The translations under genes and the position numbers were made by a program. A stretch of 64,000 bases of DNA from Phycisphaerales bacterium (GTDB lineage Bacteria; Planctomycetota; Phycisphaerae; Phycisphaerales; UBA1924): the NCBI GenBank assembly GCA_028289195.1, contig JANQQR010000025.1, positions 1-64,000 on the forward strand, in the 5' to 3' direction. The first letter of the stretch is position 1. Each line of letters opens with the position of its first letter. Shown here piece by piece: positions 47,048 through 54,872 of the stretch. Under the pieces are notes generated by a model. The model was given only the letters and a program-made list of their open reading frames with translations, ran no database searches and was not told the origin of the DNA.

Positions 47048-48442
47048 CTAGGCCGCGGCACGGGTCGCCGCATCGCCAGCCTCTGGGACGGATTCGGCGT
47101 CCTGCAGCCCGCGCCGGATCGACTCAAAGATCGCCTCGATCCGCGCGAACGCCTCGATCAGCTCCGGATCGAACTGCGTCCCCGCGCCCTCCCGCAGGAT
47201 CTTCGAAGCCTCGGCGTGCGACATCGCCCGCTTGTAGACCCGCTCGGAGGTGAGCGCGTCGTAGACGTCCGCGATGGTCACGATCCGGGCCGAGATGGGG
47301 ATCTCCGTGCCCGACTTGCCGTCGGGGTAGCCCTTGCCGTCCCAGCGCTCGTGGTGCGAGCGTGTCACGTCGATGGCCATGTCGATCAGCGGGTCGTCGC
47401 CCAGCTTTTCGTGGATCGCTTCGAGCGTCGTTGCCCCGATCACAGGGTGCTCGCGGATCGACTCCCACTCTTCCTCGTCGAGCTTGCCGGGCTTGAGCAG
47501 CACCCGGTCGGGCACGCCCACCTTCCCGATGTCGTGCATCGACGCGGCCAGGCGCAGGCAGCTGATCCAGTCGTCATCGATCTCTTCGTGCTCGTCCCGC
47601 ACCGCCTCGGCCAGGAGGCACGAGTAGGCGCAGATCCGCTCCAGGTGCGAGCCCGTCTCGTTGTCGCGCCGGTCGGCCAGCTGCGCCAGCCCGTGGATGA
47701 GCGCGTGGAGGCGCGCCACGGCGTCGCGGGTGCGTCGCACGACCTGAAGCTCCAGGTTCCGGTTCAGCTCATCTACGCGGCTGTCGTACCGCCGGACGAT
47801 CAGCGAGCTGAACAGCACCGCCACGCCCGCCAGCACGACCGTCATCGCGCCGACCATCCACATGATCCCGCCGGTGATCGCAGCGCTCTGGCCCCGCAGG
47901 CCCGACTCGGGCTGCTGGACCACAAGCCTCCCGTCGACCGCCGGCAGCGCAACGATCGTCAGGAAGTGCATCTCGCCGCCCACGCTGAGCGTCGCGTGCG
48001 CCGGCCCGTCGAGCACCAGCGAGCCGATCTCGACGAACTCGCCGCCCACGTTGACCCTCGTGCTGCCGCCCTCGATGCCCGCCGGATGCGAATCCGGATC
48101 CGCGTCCTCGTGGCACACGGCGCGCCCCGCGCTGTCGATCACGCACGCGAAGGCGCCGTCGGCGAGCACCGTGTCCTGCACCAGCATGCGCACGTGCTCC
48201 CACCCGCGCGAGCCAGGCGAGAACGATTCGACACCACCGAAGTACTCGTCGCCGATGATGCGGCTGAGCGACATCGCGACAGCCTCATGCTGGCGGTGCA
48301 CCTGCGCGCGCAGGTTCTCCCCGAGCTTGGTCTGCACTACGTGGTAGATGCCGAAGCCGCCGGCGCTCAGCGCCAGGAACTGCGCTGCAACCATCGCGCC
48401 CACAAGACGCTTCCGCGAACGGATCCGGATGTGCTCGAACAT
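47048..48442 (-). CDS. HD-GYP domain c-di-GMP phosphodiesterase, membrane-bound
   Basis: A 464-residue signalling protein. A transmembrane helix at ~14-34 and another at ~190-215 enclose an extracytoplasmic sensor-like region. A short coiled linker leads to the HD-GYP domain: HDIGK with His303/Asp304, HPVIG, HHERWDGKGYPDG with GYP at 371-373, and IVTIADVYDALTSERVY. All HD-GYP catalytic and signature residues are present, so it should hydrolyse cyclic di-GMP. The ATG at 48442 has GGAG six bases upstream. It is monocistronic. Two PilZ-type receptors elsewhere in the window fit the same signalling system. Confidence 0.92.
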   Translation of the reverse strand: MFEHIRIRSRKRLVGAMVAAQFLALSAGGFGIYHVVQTKLGENLRAQVHRQHEAVAMSLSRIIGDEYFGGVESFSPGSRGWEHVRMLVQDTVLADGAFACVIDSAGRAVCHEDADPDSHPAGIEGGSTRVNVGGEFVEIGSLVLDGPAHATLSVGGEMHFLTIVALPAVDGRLVVQQPESGLRGQSAAITGGIMWMVGAMTVVLAGVAVLFSSLIVRRYDSRVDELNRNLELQVVRRTRDAVARLHALIHGLAQLADRRDNETGSHLERICAYSCLLAEAVRDEHEEIDDDWISCLRLAASMHDIGKVGVPDRVLLKPGKLDEEEWESIREHPVIGATTLEAIHEKLGDDPLIDMAIDVTRSHHERWDGKGYPDGKSGTEIPISARIVTIADVYDALTSERVYKRAMSHAEASKILREGAGTQFDPELIEAFARIEAIFESIRRGLQDAESVPEAGDAATRAAA

Positions 48443-48600
48443 GGAGAGCTCCGAAACAACGCTCGATCGATATCGACCGGAAAAACCCCCCGGTTTCGTC
48501 ACGCCGCCCACTCGGAACGACCGCGTGCCGCGCCATCCGGACTCCCGGGGTGCGCGCGTTCCTGAGCCCTGCAGGCCGCTTTTTCAGGACGCTCGGATGC

Positions 48601-49158
48601 TCAGGCGTCACCCGATCCGGGGATGTACCCCATCGATCGGTTCAGCGCTGCCGAGCCGCCCGAAGGCACAGACAGCGTCCGCCAGTTCTCGCCGACGAGC
48701 AGCTTCGCGGTCGTCACGATCTGGCCAACGTGCCCGGCCGCGTGCGTGAGCGCCCGCTGCACCGCCTCGGGCACGGTGTGCGCCTCGCCCCGGATCCGCA
48801 CCGTCGCGCTGGCGACCTCCTCCTCGCTCAGCCCGGCGATCGCCGAGGCCATGAGGTCCCAGCCGCGTTCCCACAGGTCGAGCAATTCGTTTCTGGTCAT
48901 CTTCGTGTCGTCGAGTTCGGCGTCGCGATCGCGTGAGGCCTTCTCGCCGTCCGTCTCGAGCCAGTCGGTGAAACGCGAGAGGTGGTTCCCGCCCAGGTGG
49001 TGCATGTAGATCGCGACCGAGTTCGAGCGCGCATCGGGGCGCTGATGCAGTTGCTCATCAGACAGCTGCGCGATCGCACCCTCAGCCGTGCCGCGCAGAG
49101 TCGAGATGCGCTCGATCGTGGCGTCGAGCCAGAGCCGATGAACGGTGGGGGGAGTCAC
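48601..49158 (-). CDS. DinB-fold protein (DUF1572-like)
   Basis: A 185-residue four-helix DinB/YfiT-fold protein. The GTG at 49158 overlaps the preceding stop by GTGA. Its metal-type His occur in IYMHHLGGNHLSRFTDWL and ALTHAAGHVGQIV, the positions used in DinB-fold thiol transferases. The activity is unknown; the family includes bacillithiol/mycothiol-linked and stress proteins. It forms a coupled pair with another DinB-fold gene. Confidence 0.78.
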   Translation of the reverse strand: MTPPTVHRLWLDATIERISTLRGTAEGAIAQLSDEQLHQRPDARSNSVAIYMHHLGGNHLSRFTDWLETDGEKASRDRDAELDDTKMTRNELLDLWERGWDLMASAIAGLSEEEVASATVRIRGEAHTVPEAVQRALTHAAGHVGQIVTTAKLLVGENWRTLSVPSGGSAALNRSMGYIPGSGDA

Positions 49159-49691
49159 TTCAGCACCCTCTCCAGCTTCATGGCCCGGCGTGTGTCCGTG
49201 ATCTGCCCCGTGTGGTGCCCGTTGTGGAACAGCACGCGGTGCAGCAGCAGGCGCAGCACCACAGGCGTGCGCGCCGGGCCCCACGGGATCTCCCGTTCCA
49301 GGTCCGCGTCGCTGGCGTTCTCGATCGCCAGCGCGATCCGCTCGCACGCAGCCTCGAAGATCTCCCGCCCGCGCGCCAGAGTCGGGTAGCCGCCCGCGTC
49401 CGACGATGGCTCGGAATCGAACGCCACGCTCTCGGTCGCGTAGCGCTCCGCGTCGCCGCCGCCCGCCGGAGTACCCCCCTCGATGAAGTCAGACCCCGGA
49501 AGGCCCTCCCCGTCCAGTATGCCGGCGACACGGTGCATCGTCAGCGCACAGTGCCCCAGGCACCACGCCGGGTGGTTGGGCAGCACATCGAACTGCTGCG
49601 CACGCTCGTCTTCCCCGATCCCGTCGAGGTAGCGCGTCGTGAGCTCCTTGGCGTAACGGAATCCCTCTGCCAGCGCGGCCTGTCTGGTCAT
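49155..49691 (-). CDS. DinB-fold protein
   Basis: A 178-residue DinB-superfamily protein starting at the ATG at 49691, with GGAGGG seven bases upstream. His clusters at AWCLGHCALTMHR and LFHNGHHTGQITD mark the three-His metal site of the fold. It is coupled to the second DinB-fold gene by GTGA and starts 19 bases after the esterase gene. Substrate unknown. Confidence 0.78.
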   Translation of the reverse strand: MTRQAALAEGFRYAKELTTRYLDGIGEDERAQQFDVLPNHPAWCLGHCALTMHRVAGILDGEGLPGSDFIEGGTPAGGGDAERYATESVAFDSEPSSDAGGYPTLARGREIFEAACERIALAIENASDADLEREIPWGPARTPVVLRLLLHRVLFHNGHHTGQITDTRRAMKLERVLK

Positions 49692-49710
49692 CCCGCGTCC
49701 CTCCCTCGCT

Positions 49711-51303
49711 TCAGTCGGTCCCCGCGGCACCCGCGCGACGCGCCGCCTCGGCCATATCCGCCAGCAGGTCGCGCGAGGCCTCCGTTCCGAGCACCGTGCC
49801 GTGCGTCGTGCCGGGGACGATCGTGATGTACCCGCCGCCGGGATCGCCACGCTCCGTTCCCACTCCCAGCGCGTCGAGTTCGCCCTTGAGCTGCACCACC
49901 GCCTTGTGGAGCGCCCACTCGTCCTCATCTCCGACGATGATCCGCACGCGCTCCGCGAAAATCGGCGCGAATCGCTCGGGATCCCGGCGGAGCATCCCGA
50001 CGATGTCGAACCGGCGCGACCACTCGGCCGCCTCCGGGTCGATCCGCCCCGTCTCCGGGTCGAAGAGATCAGCGGGCCATCCCGTCTCTTCGTTCCGCGG
50101 CGCAAAGACACTCAGCCACGAGTCCCACTGCTGCCCCGAGCTGTTGCCCGGGCCCCACGCCTCCTCGAGCTGGTTCTCCTGGAGGATCGTGGTCAGCCAC
50201 TCGCCCCGCCCCTCGTCGTACCCGTCGAAGTTGCTGGGGATTAGCGCGCCGTTCTCGTCGACGTAGAAATTCACCTCGTAGAAGCTCGCCTCCTGGAAGT
50301 GCTCGAACCCCACCGGGTCCGGCGCCGACGAGAACCCGTGCCCGAACACCTCCGGGTAGCGCACCGGCAGCCACACCGACGACCACCCGCCCGACGAATG
50401 CCCCCGCACGATCCGTGCCTCCGGGCTCGCGATCAGATTCAACTCCTCCTCGAGCGCCGGCACGAGTTCCTCAACCAGCGCACGGCCGCACGGCCCGTTG
50501 CTCGCCGAATCCACGAACAGCGTGTGCCCGTTGGCCGATTCGGGGTTTAGGACGATGATGAACGCCTCGCGCGACAGCGCGCGCAGGTCCGGCGGCGATC
50601 CTTCCGAGCGCGTCGCCCGAGCGTAGAACGCTGCCGACATCTCGTCGCCCCCAAAGCCGGGCACGATGTACACCGCCGGGTACGCCCGCCCTTCGTCGTA
50701 GTCGAGCGGGAACACAATCCCCGTCCTGTGCAGCACGCTCCGCCCGTGGAACTCGCTCAGAAGCGCCGACTCCATCGAGAACCAGCGCACGCCGTCAATC
50801 TCCGGCAGGTCTCTCTCGGCGATCACGCCGTCGAGCACGATCTCCGCACCACCGACGATCTGGCCCCTCTCGATGCGGAGCGTCACGACCTCCGAGAACA
50901 GGTTGCCCGGTTCGCGACGCCAGTTCGAGTCCAGCGCGAAGCGATCGAGCACCGCCTGGGCGCGGTACTCGCCGTCCGGAAGCGTGCCGAACGTCACCAC
51001 GTTCGCGGCCCCGCCCGCAGGCACGCTCAACAGATCACCGGGGGCCACGCCCTCGACATCCGCGCCCACGATCGGCAGCGGGTGATCGAGATACGGGCCG
51101 TCGGCCGGCGAGTCGTCGGCATCCAGGCCGCCGCCCACCGGCGCCATATGCACGCGCAGGCGCCCCGAGACGGGTCCTCCCGCGTCGACGTCCCCGATGC
51201 GCACGCTCAGACGCACACCCTCGGGCCACTCGCCGAGTTGCGCTCGGCAGTGCGCACCGATCATCATCACAAGAACACAACTGCTCACCAGCAACCGGGA
51301 CAT
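49711..51303 (-). CDS. Secreted alpha/beta-hydrolase esterase
   Basis: A 530-residue exported hydrolase. The ATG at 51303 is chosen because GAGAGGG lies five bases upstream and a signal peptide follows (SRLLVSSCVLVMMIGAHCRA, cleaved near residue 21). The N-terminal third is a beta-type domain. The catalytic domain shows AVYIVPGFGG and IVRGHSSGGWSSVWLP, where the Ser in GHSSGG is the nucleophile; a late VPGTTHGTVL His and RIIVGDEDEW Asp complete a triad. It resembles esterase-D/feruloyl-type enzymes. It lies divergent from a methyltransferase gene, 63 bases away. Confidence 0.82.
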   Translation of the reverse strand: MSRLLVSSCVLVMMIGAHCRAQLGEWPEGVRLSVRIGDVDAGGPVSGRLRVHMAPVGGGLDADDSPADGPYLDHPLPIVGADVEGVAPGDLLSVPAGGAANVVTFGTLPDGEYRAQAVLDRFALDSNWRREPGNLFSEVVTLRIERGQIVGGAEIVLDGVIAERDLPEIDGVRWFSMESALLSEFHGRSVLHRTGIVFPLDYDEGRAYPAVYIVPGFGGDEMSAAFYARATRSEGSPPDLRALSREAFIIVLNPESANGHTLFVDSASNGPCGRALVEELVPALEEELNLIASPEARIVRGHSSGGWSSVWLPVRYPEVFGHGFSSAPDPVGFEHFQEASFYEVNFYVDENGALIPSNFDGYDEGRGEWLTTILQENQLEEAWGPGNSSGQQWDSWLSVFAPRNEETGWPADLFDPETGRIDPEAAEWSRRFDIVGMLRRDPERFAPIFAERVRIIVGDEDEWALHKAVVQLKGELDALGVGTERGDPGGGYITIVPGTTHGTVLGTEASRDLLADMAEAARRAGAAGTD

Positions 51304-51366
51304 ACAAACCCTCTCGTGCAGTTTCGAACGCTTGCGGAACCGACGGCCTTCCGCGACGCTGCACCC

Positions 51367-52227
51367 GTGGCGCGCCAGCAGGAAACCCAGCACATCGTCG
51401 GCGACTGGTACGAGTATCCCTCGTGGTACGACATCCTGCACAGCGCCGGCACCGCCGACGAGGTGACCGGCCTCGAGGCCATCGAGGACCGGTTCTCGAG
51501 GGCCAGACGCGGCGCATCGGCTCCCTCCACCTGGCTCGAGCCCATGTGCGGCACGGCCCGCTACCTGCGCGTCGCCGCGTCCAGGGGTACTCGCGTCGTC
51601 GGCCTCGACCAGAACGAGCGCATGCTCGCCTACGCCCGGGAGCGCTTTGAATCAGGCGGGCTCCCGTCGCGCCTCCTGTGCGCGGACGCGACCGCATTCA
51701 CGTCCCCCGTGCGCATCGACTTCGCCTTCTGCCTCATCAACTCGCTCCGTCACCTCGACTCCGATCGCGCGATGCTGGATCACTTCGCTTCGATCGCCAG
51801 CGCGCTCAAGAAGGGAGCGGTCTATGCCGTGGGCATCGATCTGGCGATGTACGGCGCCGAGTTCCCCAGCGAGGATGTCTGGGAAGGCGCCCGCGGGAGG
51901 TGCGCCGTCAAACAGGTGATCCAGTACCTCCCCGGCGACCGGGACGAGCGGACGGAGCGGGCCATCAGCCACATAGAGGTGCGCACCCCCTCCGGCTTGC
52001 GCACACTCGACACCGTGTATCCCCTGCGGACCTACGACGAGGCCCAGTTCCAGCGACTCGTCTCCCGCTCGGCGCTGCGGATCGTGGCCCTGTCCGATCC
52101 CTGGGGCGACGACCCGGTGACCGGTGCGGGCGGGGTGATCGCGGGCAGTTACCGGATCTACATCCTGGCAAGGCGGGAAGACCCTGAGGGCCTGTGGGAG
52201 GGGCCCGGGTCCCCGAGCGCCGTCTGA
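51367..52227 (+). CDS. SAM-dependent methyltransferase
   Basis: A 286-residue class I methyltransferase. Motif I is LEPMCGTARYLRVAASRG, followed by VVGLDQNERMLAYARERF and ADATAFTSPVRIDFAFCLIN. The C-terminal half has YPLRTYDEAQFQRLV, typical of small-molecule methyltransferases. GTG at 51367 is preferred; another in-frame GTG at 51316 would leave only 12 bases to the divergent esterase start. No good ribosome site is visible. Substrate unknown. Confidence 0.82.
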   Translation: MARQQETQHIVGDWYEYPSWYDILHSAGTADEVTGLEAIEDRFSRARRGASAPSTWLEPMCGTARYLRVAASRGTRVVGLDQNERMLAYARERFESGGLPSRLLCADATAFTSPVRIDFAFCLINSLRHLDSDRAMLDHFASIASALKKGAVYAVGIDLAMYGAEFPSEDVWEGARGRCAVKQVIQYLPGDRDERTERAISHIEVRTPSGLRTLDTVYPLRTYDEAQFQRLVSRSALRIVALSDPWGDDPVTGAGGVIAGSYRIYILARREDPEGLWEGPGSPSAV

Positions 52228-52328
52228 GGCCGCCGGGCGTGCCCGCGTCGTCACGGGGTGTATGCTCTCATCAGCACGGGTGCGCGGGTGGCGTCACCTA
52301 CCAATCGGTCCCAGGAGCAGAGCTGACC

Positions 52329-53222
52329 ATGTACAAAGCGATCGCACTTGCCGCGCTCGGCGCATCGCTCGCGTTCTCCGGCGGCTGCCGCAGAACCTCG
52401 CACCAGACCGTCGAACTCGACCTGGCGCCCACCACGGGCATCCTCGCGCTCGACGTGGACCACTTCCGCGGCGACGTCACAGTCTTCGCCGGCTCCGGCG
52501 ATCGCACCATCGAGATCCAGGGCACCGTCCGGATCGACGGGGGCAAGAACAAGGCCCACAAGCGCCGGATGCACGACGCCGTGTCCATCGACGCCCAGCT
52601 CGAGGAAGACGGCGCACGCGGCATCCTGCGGGTCCGCACCTCCAGTGAGCGCGCCGTCTACGACGACCATCGCATGCACCTGACCATCCGGGTCCCGCGC
52701 TGTGACGGCGTGCGCATCGAGAACCACTGGGGTGCCGTCAACGTCTACGACGCTGCCGGCTCCGCAGAGATCCACGCCACCGCCGGCCCCATCCAGTTCC
52801 TCACGACGCACCCGATCACAGACCCCGTCGTGCTCACCGCGGTCGACGGCCTGATCTGGTACCAGGTGCCCGACGGCTCGACCGGCGCGTTCGACCTCCA
52901 GACCCTCGACGGCCACATCTGGTACCGCGAGCGCGTCAGCGGCATGACCACCGACGCCGTCGCGACACCCACGACGTTCCAGGGCGTCCTCGAAGACGAC
53001 ACCAACAGCGTCATCGCCCGCACCAACAACGGCGATATCAACGTCTGGGTCGTCAACGATCCGATGGCGATCCGCCGGGCGTTCCCCAACGCTCGGCCGA
53101 GCGTGCAGGACAAGCTCTTCGGCCAGACCTCACGCAGGCACCGGCGCAACCTGCCGATCGATCACCCCGAGGTGACCGGCCTGAACGAGTGGGCCACGCG
53201 TCGCGCGTTCCAGTACGAGTAG
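52329..53222 (+). CDS. Lipoprotein with DUF4097-like beta-repeat region
   Basis: A 297-residue putative lipoprotein: signal MYKAIALAALGASLAFSG with a Gly-Gly-Cys at residues 18-20. The body is an alternating beta pattern (VTVFAGSGDRTIEIQG, LTIRVPRCDGVRIENHWG, VVLTAVDGLIWYQVP), like the DUF4097-type adhesin-like solenoid. The ATG at 52329 has AGGAG 11 bases upstream. It stands alone between the methyltransferase and the convergent PilZ gene. Function unknown; export likely. Confidence 0.72.
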   Translation: MYKAIALAALGASLAFSGGCRRTSHQTVELDLAPTTGILALDVDHFRGDVTVFAGSGDRTIEIQGTVRIDGGKNKAHKRRMHDAVSIDAQLEEDGARGILRVRTSSERAVYDDHRMHLTIRVPRCDGVRIENHWGAVNVYDAAGSAEIHATAGPIQFLTTHPITDPVVLTAVDGLIWYQVPDGSTGAFDLQTLDGHIWYRERVSGMTTDAVATPTTFQGVLEDDTNSVIARTNNGDINVWVVNDPMAIRRAFPNARPSVQDKLFGQTSRRHRRNLPIDHPEVTGLNEWATRRAFQYE

Positions 53223-53246
53223 GGGACACCGAGAATCCGGTCTGGA

Positions 53247-54104
53247 TCAGGCGCCGTCAGCGCGCTGCAGGTTCGCCGCGTACCGGCACAGCTGGTCGAC
53301 GATGAACTTCTGGTGCTTCGGGTCGAAGCCGAACTCGAACGCCATGCCCGCGTAGACGCGCTGCAGCGAATCGATGTGCGTGTGCTTCAGGCGCCCCGCA
53401 ACGCCGAGCGGCGCGGGGATGTCCGGCTCGAGGTTGATGCACATCCAGAACAGGCGATCCGAGTCGAGCTTGGGCCTGTCCTCGGGCTCGATGAGCAGGC
53501 CGGCGCCGCCGCCGCCCACGTTCACGAGCTTGGCCCCGAACGACGGGCCGACCTCGGGGAGCACGGGCGGCTGCGAGGTATCAACAGCCCGCCCCGAGAT
53601 CGCCGCCTCGTTGAGGTCCTGGATATGCACGCGGTTCGCGGCCTCGGCCATCGCCGCGGTCTGGGAATCCAGCAGCGGGTAGCACTCGACCTGCGGCAGG
53701 TTCAGCCCCACGGTCGTCACGCGATAGAAGTTGCGACGCTGGCAGCGCTCGACATTCTCCGGCATCGGGAGGCGCAGCCCTTTGGTCTGGCGCCCGTGAC
53801 GAGACGTCACGTCCACGAGCCCGAGGTTCTGGGTCTTGAACATCCAGCGGTTCTGCCCGATCACGATGATCGCCACCAGGTCCGAACCCTGGTTGACCTG
53901 GATCGGCTGGCCGAACGCCGCCGGCTGCTCGACGACGATCGACTCCTCATCGAGGCTGAGGATCCGAACGCGCCAGATCAGGTTGGCGATCTCGCGTTCG
54001 ACCTGCGGAGCACCCGCGAGGCTGATCTCCAGAGCGCCCCCGCGCTCGTAGAGGCTCTTGAGGCTCCGCTTCCAGTTCTCGGTCCGAAGTCGTGTCGCGG
54101 CCAT
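53247..54104 (-). CDS. YcgR-like protein with C-terminal PilZ domain
   Basis: A 285-residue c-di-GMP receptor candidate. An N-terminal YcgR-type beta domain (about 20-110) precedes the PilZ domain, which opens with CQRRNFYRV, Arg123-Arg124 and Arg128 giving the RRxxxR motif. The second motif is VNVGGGGAGL, where the usual D/NxSxxG Ser is Gly, a small departure. The ATG at 54104 has GGGGAG nine bases upstream. It may couple c-di-GMP to motility or envelope functions. It is convergent with the lipoprotein gene (24 bases). Confidence 0.82.
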   Translation of the reverse strand: MAATRLRTENWKRSLKSLYERGGALEISLAGAPQVEREIANLIWRVRILSLDEESIVVEQPAAFGQPIQVNQGSDLVAIIVIGQNRWMFKTQNLGLVDVTSRHGRQTKGLRLPMPENVERCQRRNFYRVTTVGLNLPQVECYPLLDSQTAAMAEAANRVHIQDLNEAAISGRAVDTSQPPVLPEVGPSFGAKLVNVGGGGAGLLIEPEDRPKLDSDRLFWMCINLEPDIPAPLGVAGRLKHTHIDSLQRVYAGMAFEFGFDPKHQKFIVDQLCRYAANLQRADGA

Positions 54105-54193
54105 GCGTGTGAGCTCCCCGGCGCGCACGAACGGCACGCCGAGCGACGCATCGGCGCTCCCCAGTTCAGGCTTAAGGTCTCGGCGCTGGCTCC

Positions 54194-54868
54194 CTAGTCC
54201 TCGGGACCGGTGAGCGCGATCAGGTGGGATTCGTGCATCCTGCGAGGCGTTCCCCAGCCGGAAACCCGCGACAGGAGCTCGAGTTCCCCGAGTGTCCACA
54301 GCCGGAACCGCGCGTCCGATTCTCGGACGCTCCAGTCGCCGGGGTCGACATCGTCGCCCGATCGGAGCGCAAAGACGTTGTCGTCCTCCGCCCAGATCAG
54401 CTGCGATCCGCCGTCCTCGCTGACACCCTCCTGCCAGTTCCCCTCGGCGATCTCGGGCCACAGCGAGCCGGGGATGTCATCGATCACGAACACGCCGCCG
54501 GCACGCACCGATGCACGCAGCGTGCCCAGGAGATCGACCGCCGCTCCGATCTCGTGCGCCTGCATGAACGTGTGCCCGAGACACAGCACACAATCGAACA
54601 CCCCATCCGGGGGCGCCCAGTTCCGACCGAGGAAGTCCTGCTCGAGCACCTCGATGCCGGCGCCGGACCCGGCGAGCAGCGTGCACGCCTCGGGGTCGCT
54701 GTCGATCGCCACGACCCGGTGACCCGCCTCAGCAAGAGGAACCGCGATGCGTCCGTCCCCGGCGCCCAGGTCGAGCACGCGGGCGCCCGCGCCAAGCAGA
54801 CCGCCCAGCCCCGCGAGCTGCGCGCTGTGTTCGTCTTCGGAAAGGGGAAACCAGTCCTCGCTCGTCAT
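54194..54868 (-). CDS. SAM-dependent methyltransferase
   Basis: A 224-residue class I methyltransferase with motif I VLDLGAGDGRIAVPLAEAG, VVAIDSDPEA and FDCVLCLGHTFMQ. It starts at the ATG at 54868, four bases after the transglutaminase gene ends, so it is probably the last gene of the DUF58-transglutaminase run. Substrate unknown. Confidence 0.82.
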   Translation of the reverse strand: MTSEDWFPLSEDEHSAQLAGLGGLLGAGARVLDLGAGDGRIAVPLAEAGHRVVAIDSDPEACTLLAGSGAGIEVLEQDFLGRNWAPPDGVFDCVLCLGHTFMQAHEIGAAVDLLGTLRASVRAGGVFVIDDIPGSLWPEIAEGNWQEGVSEDGGSQLIWAEDDNVFALRSGDDVDPGDWSVRESDARFRLWTLGELELLSRVSGWGTPRRMHESHLIALTGPED

Positions 54869-54872
54869 CCGC

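Noticed and set aside
45827..48565. A 912-codon plus-strand frame spanning the aldolase and HD-GYP genes
   Set aside because: It crosses two conserved genes and their intergenic gap and is Arg/His/Val-rich; a high-GC artefact.
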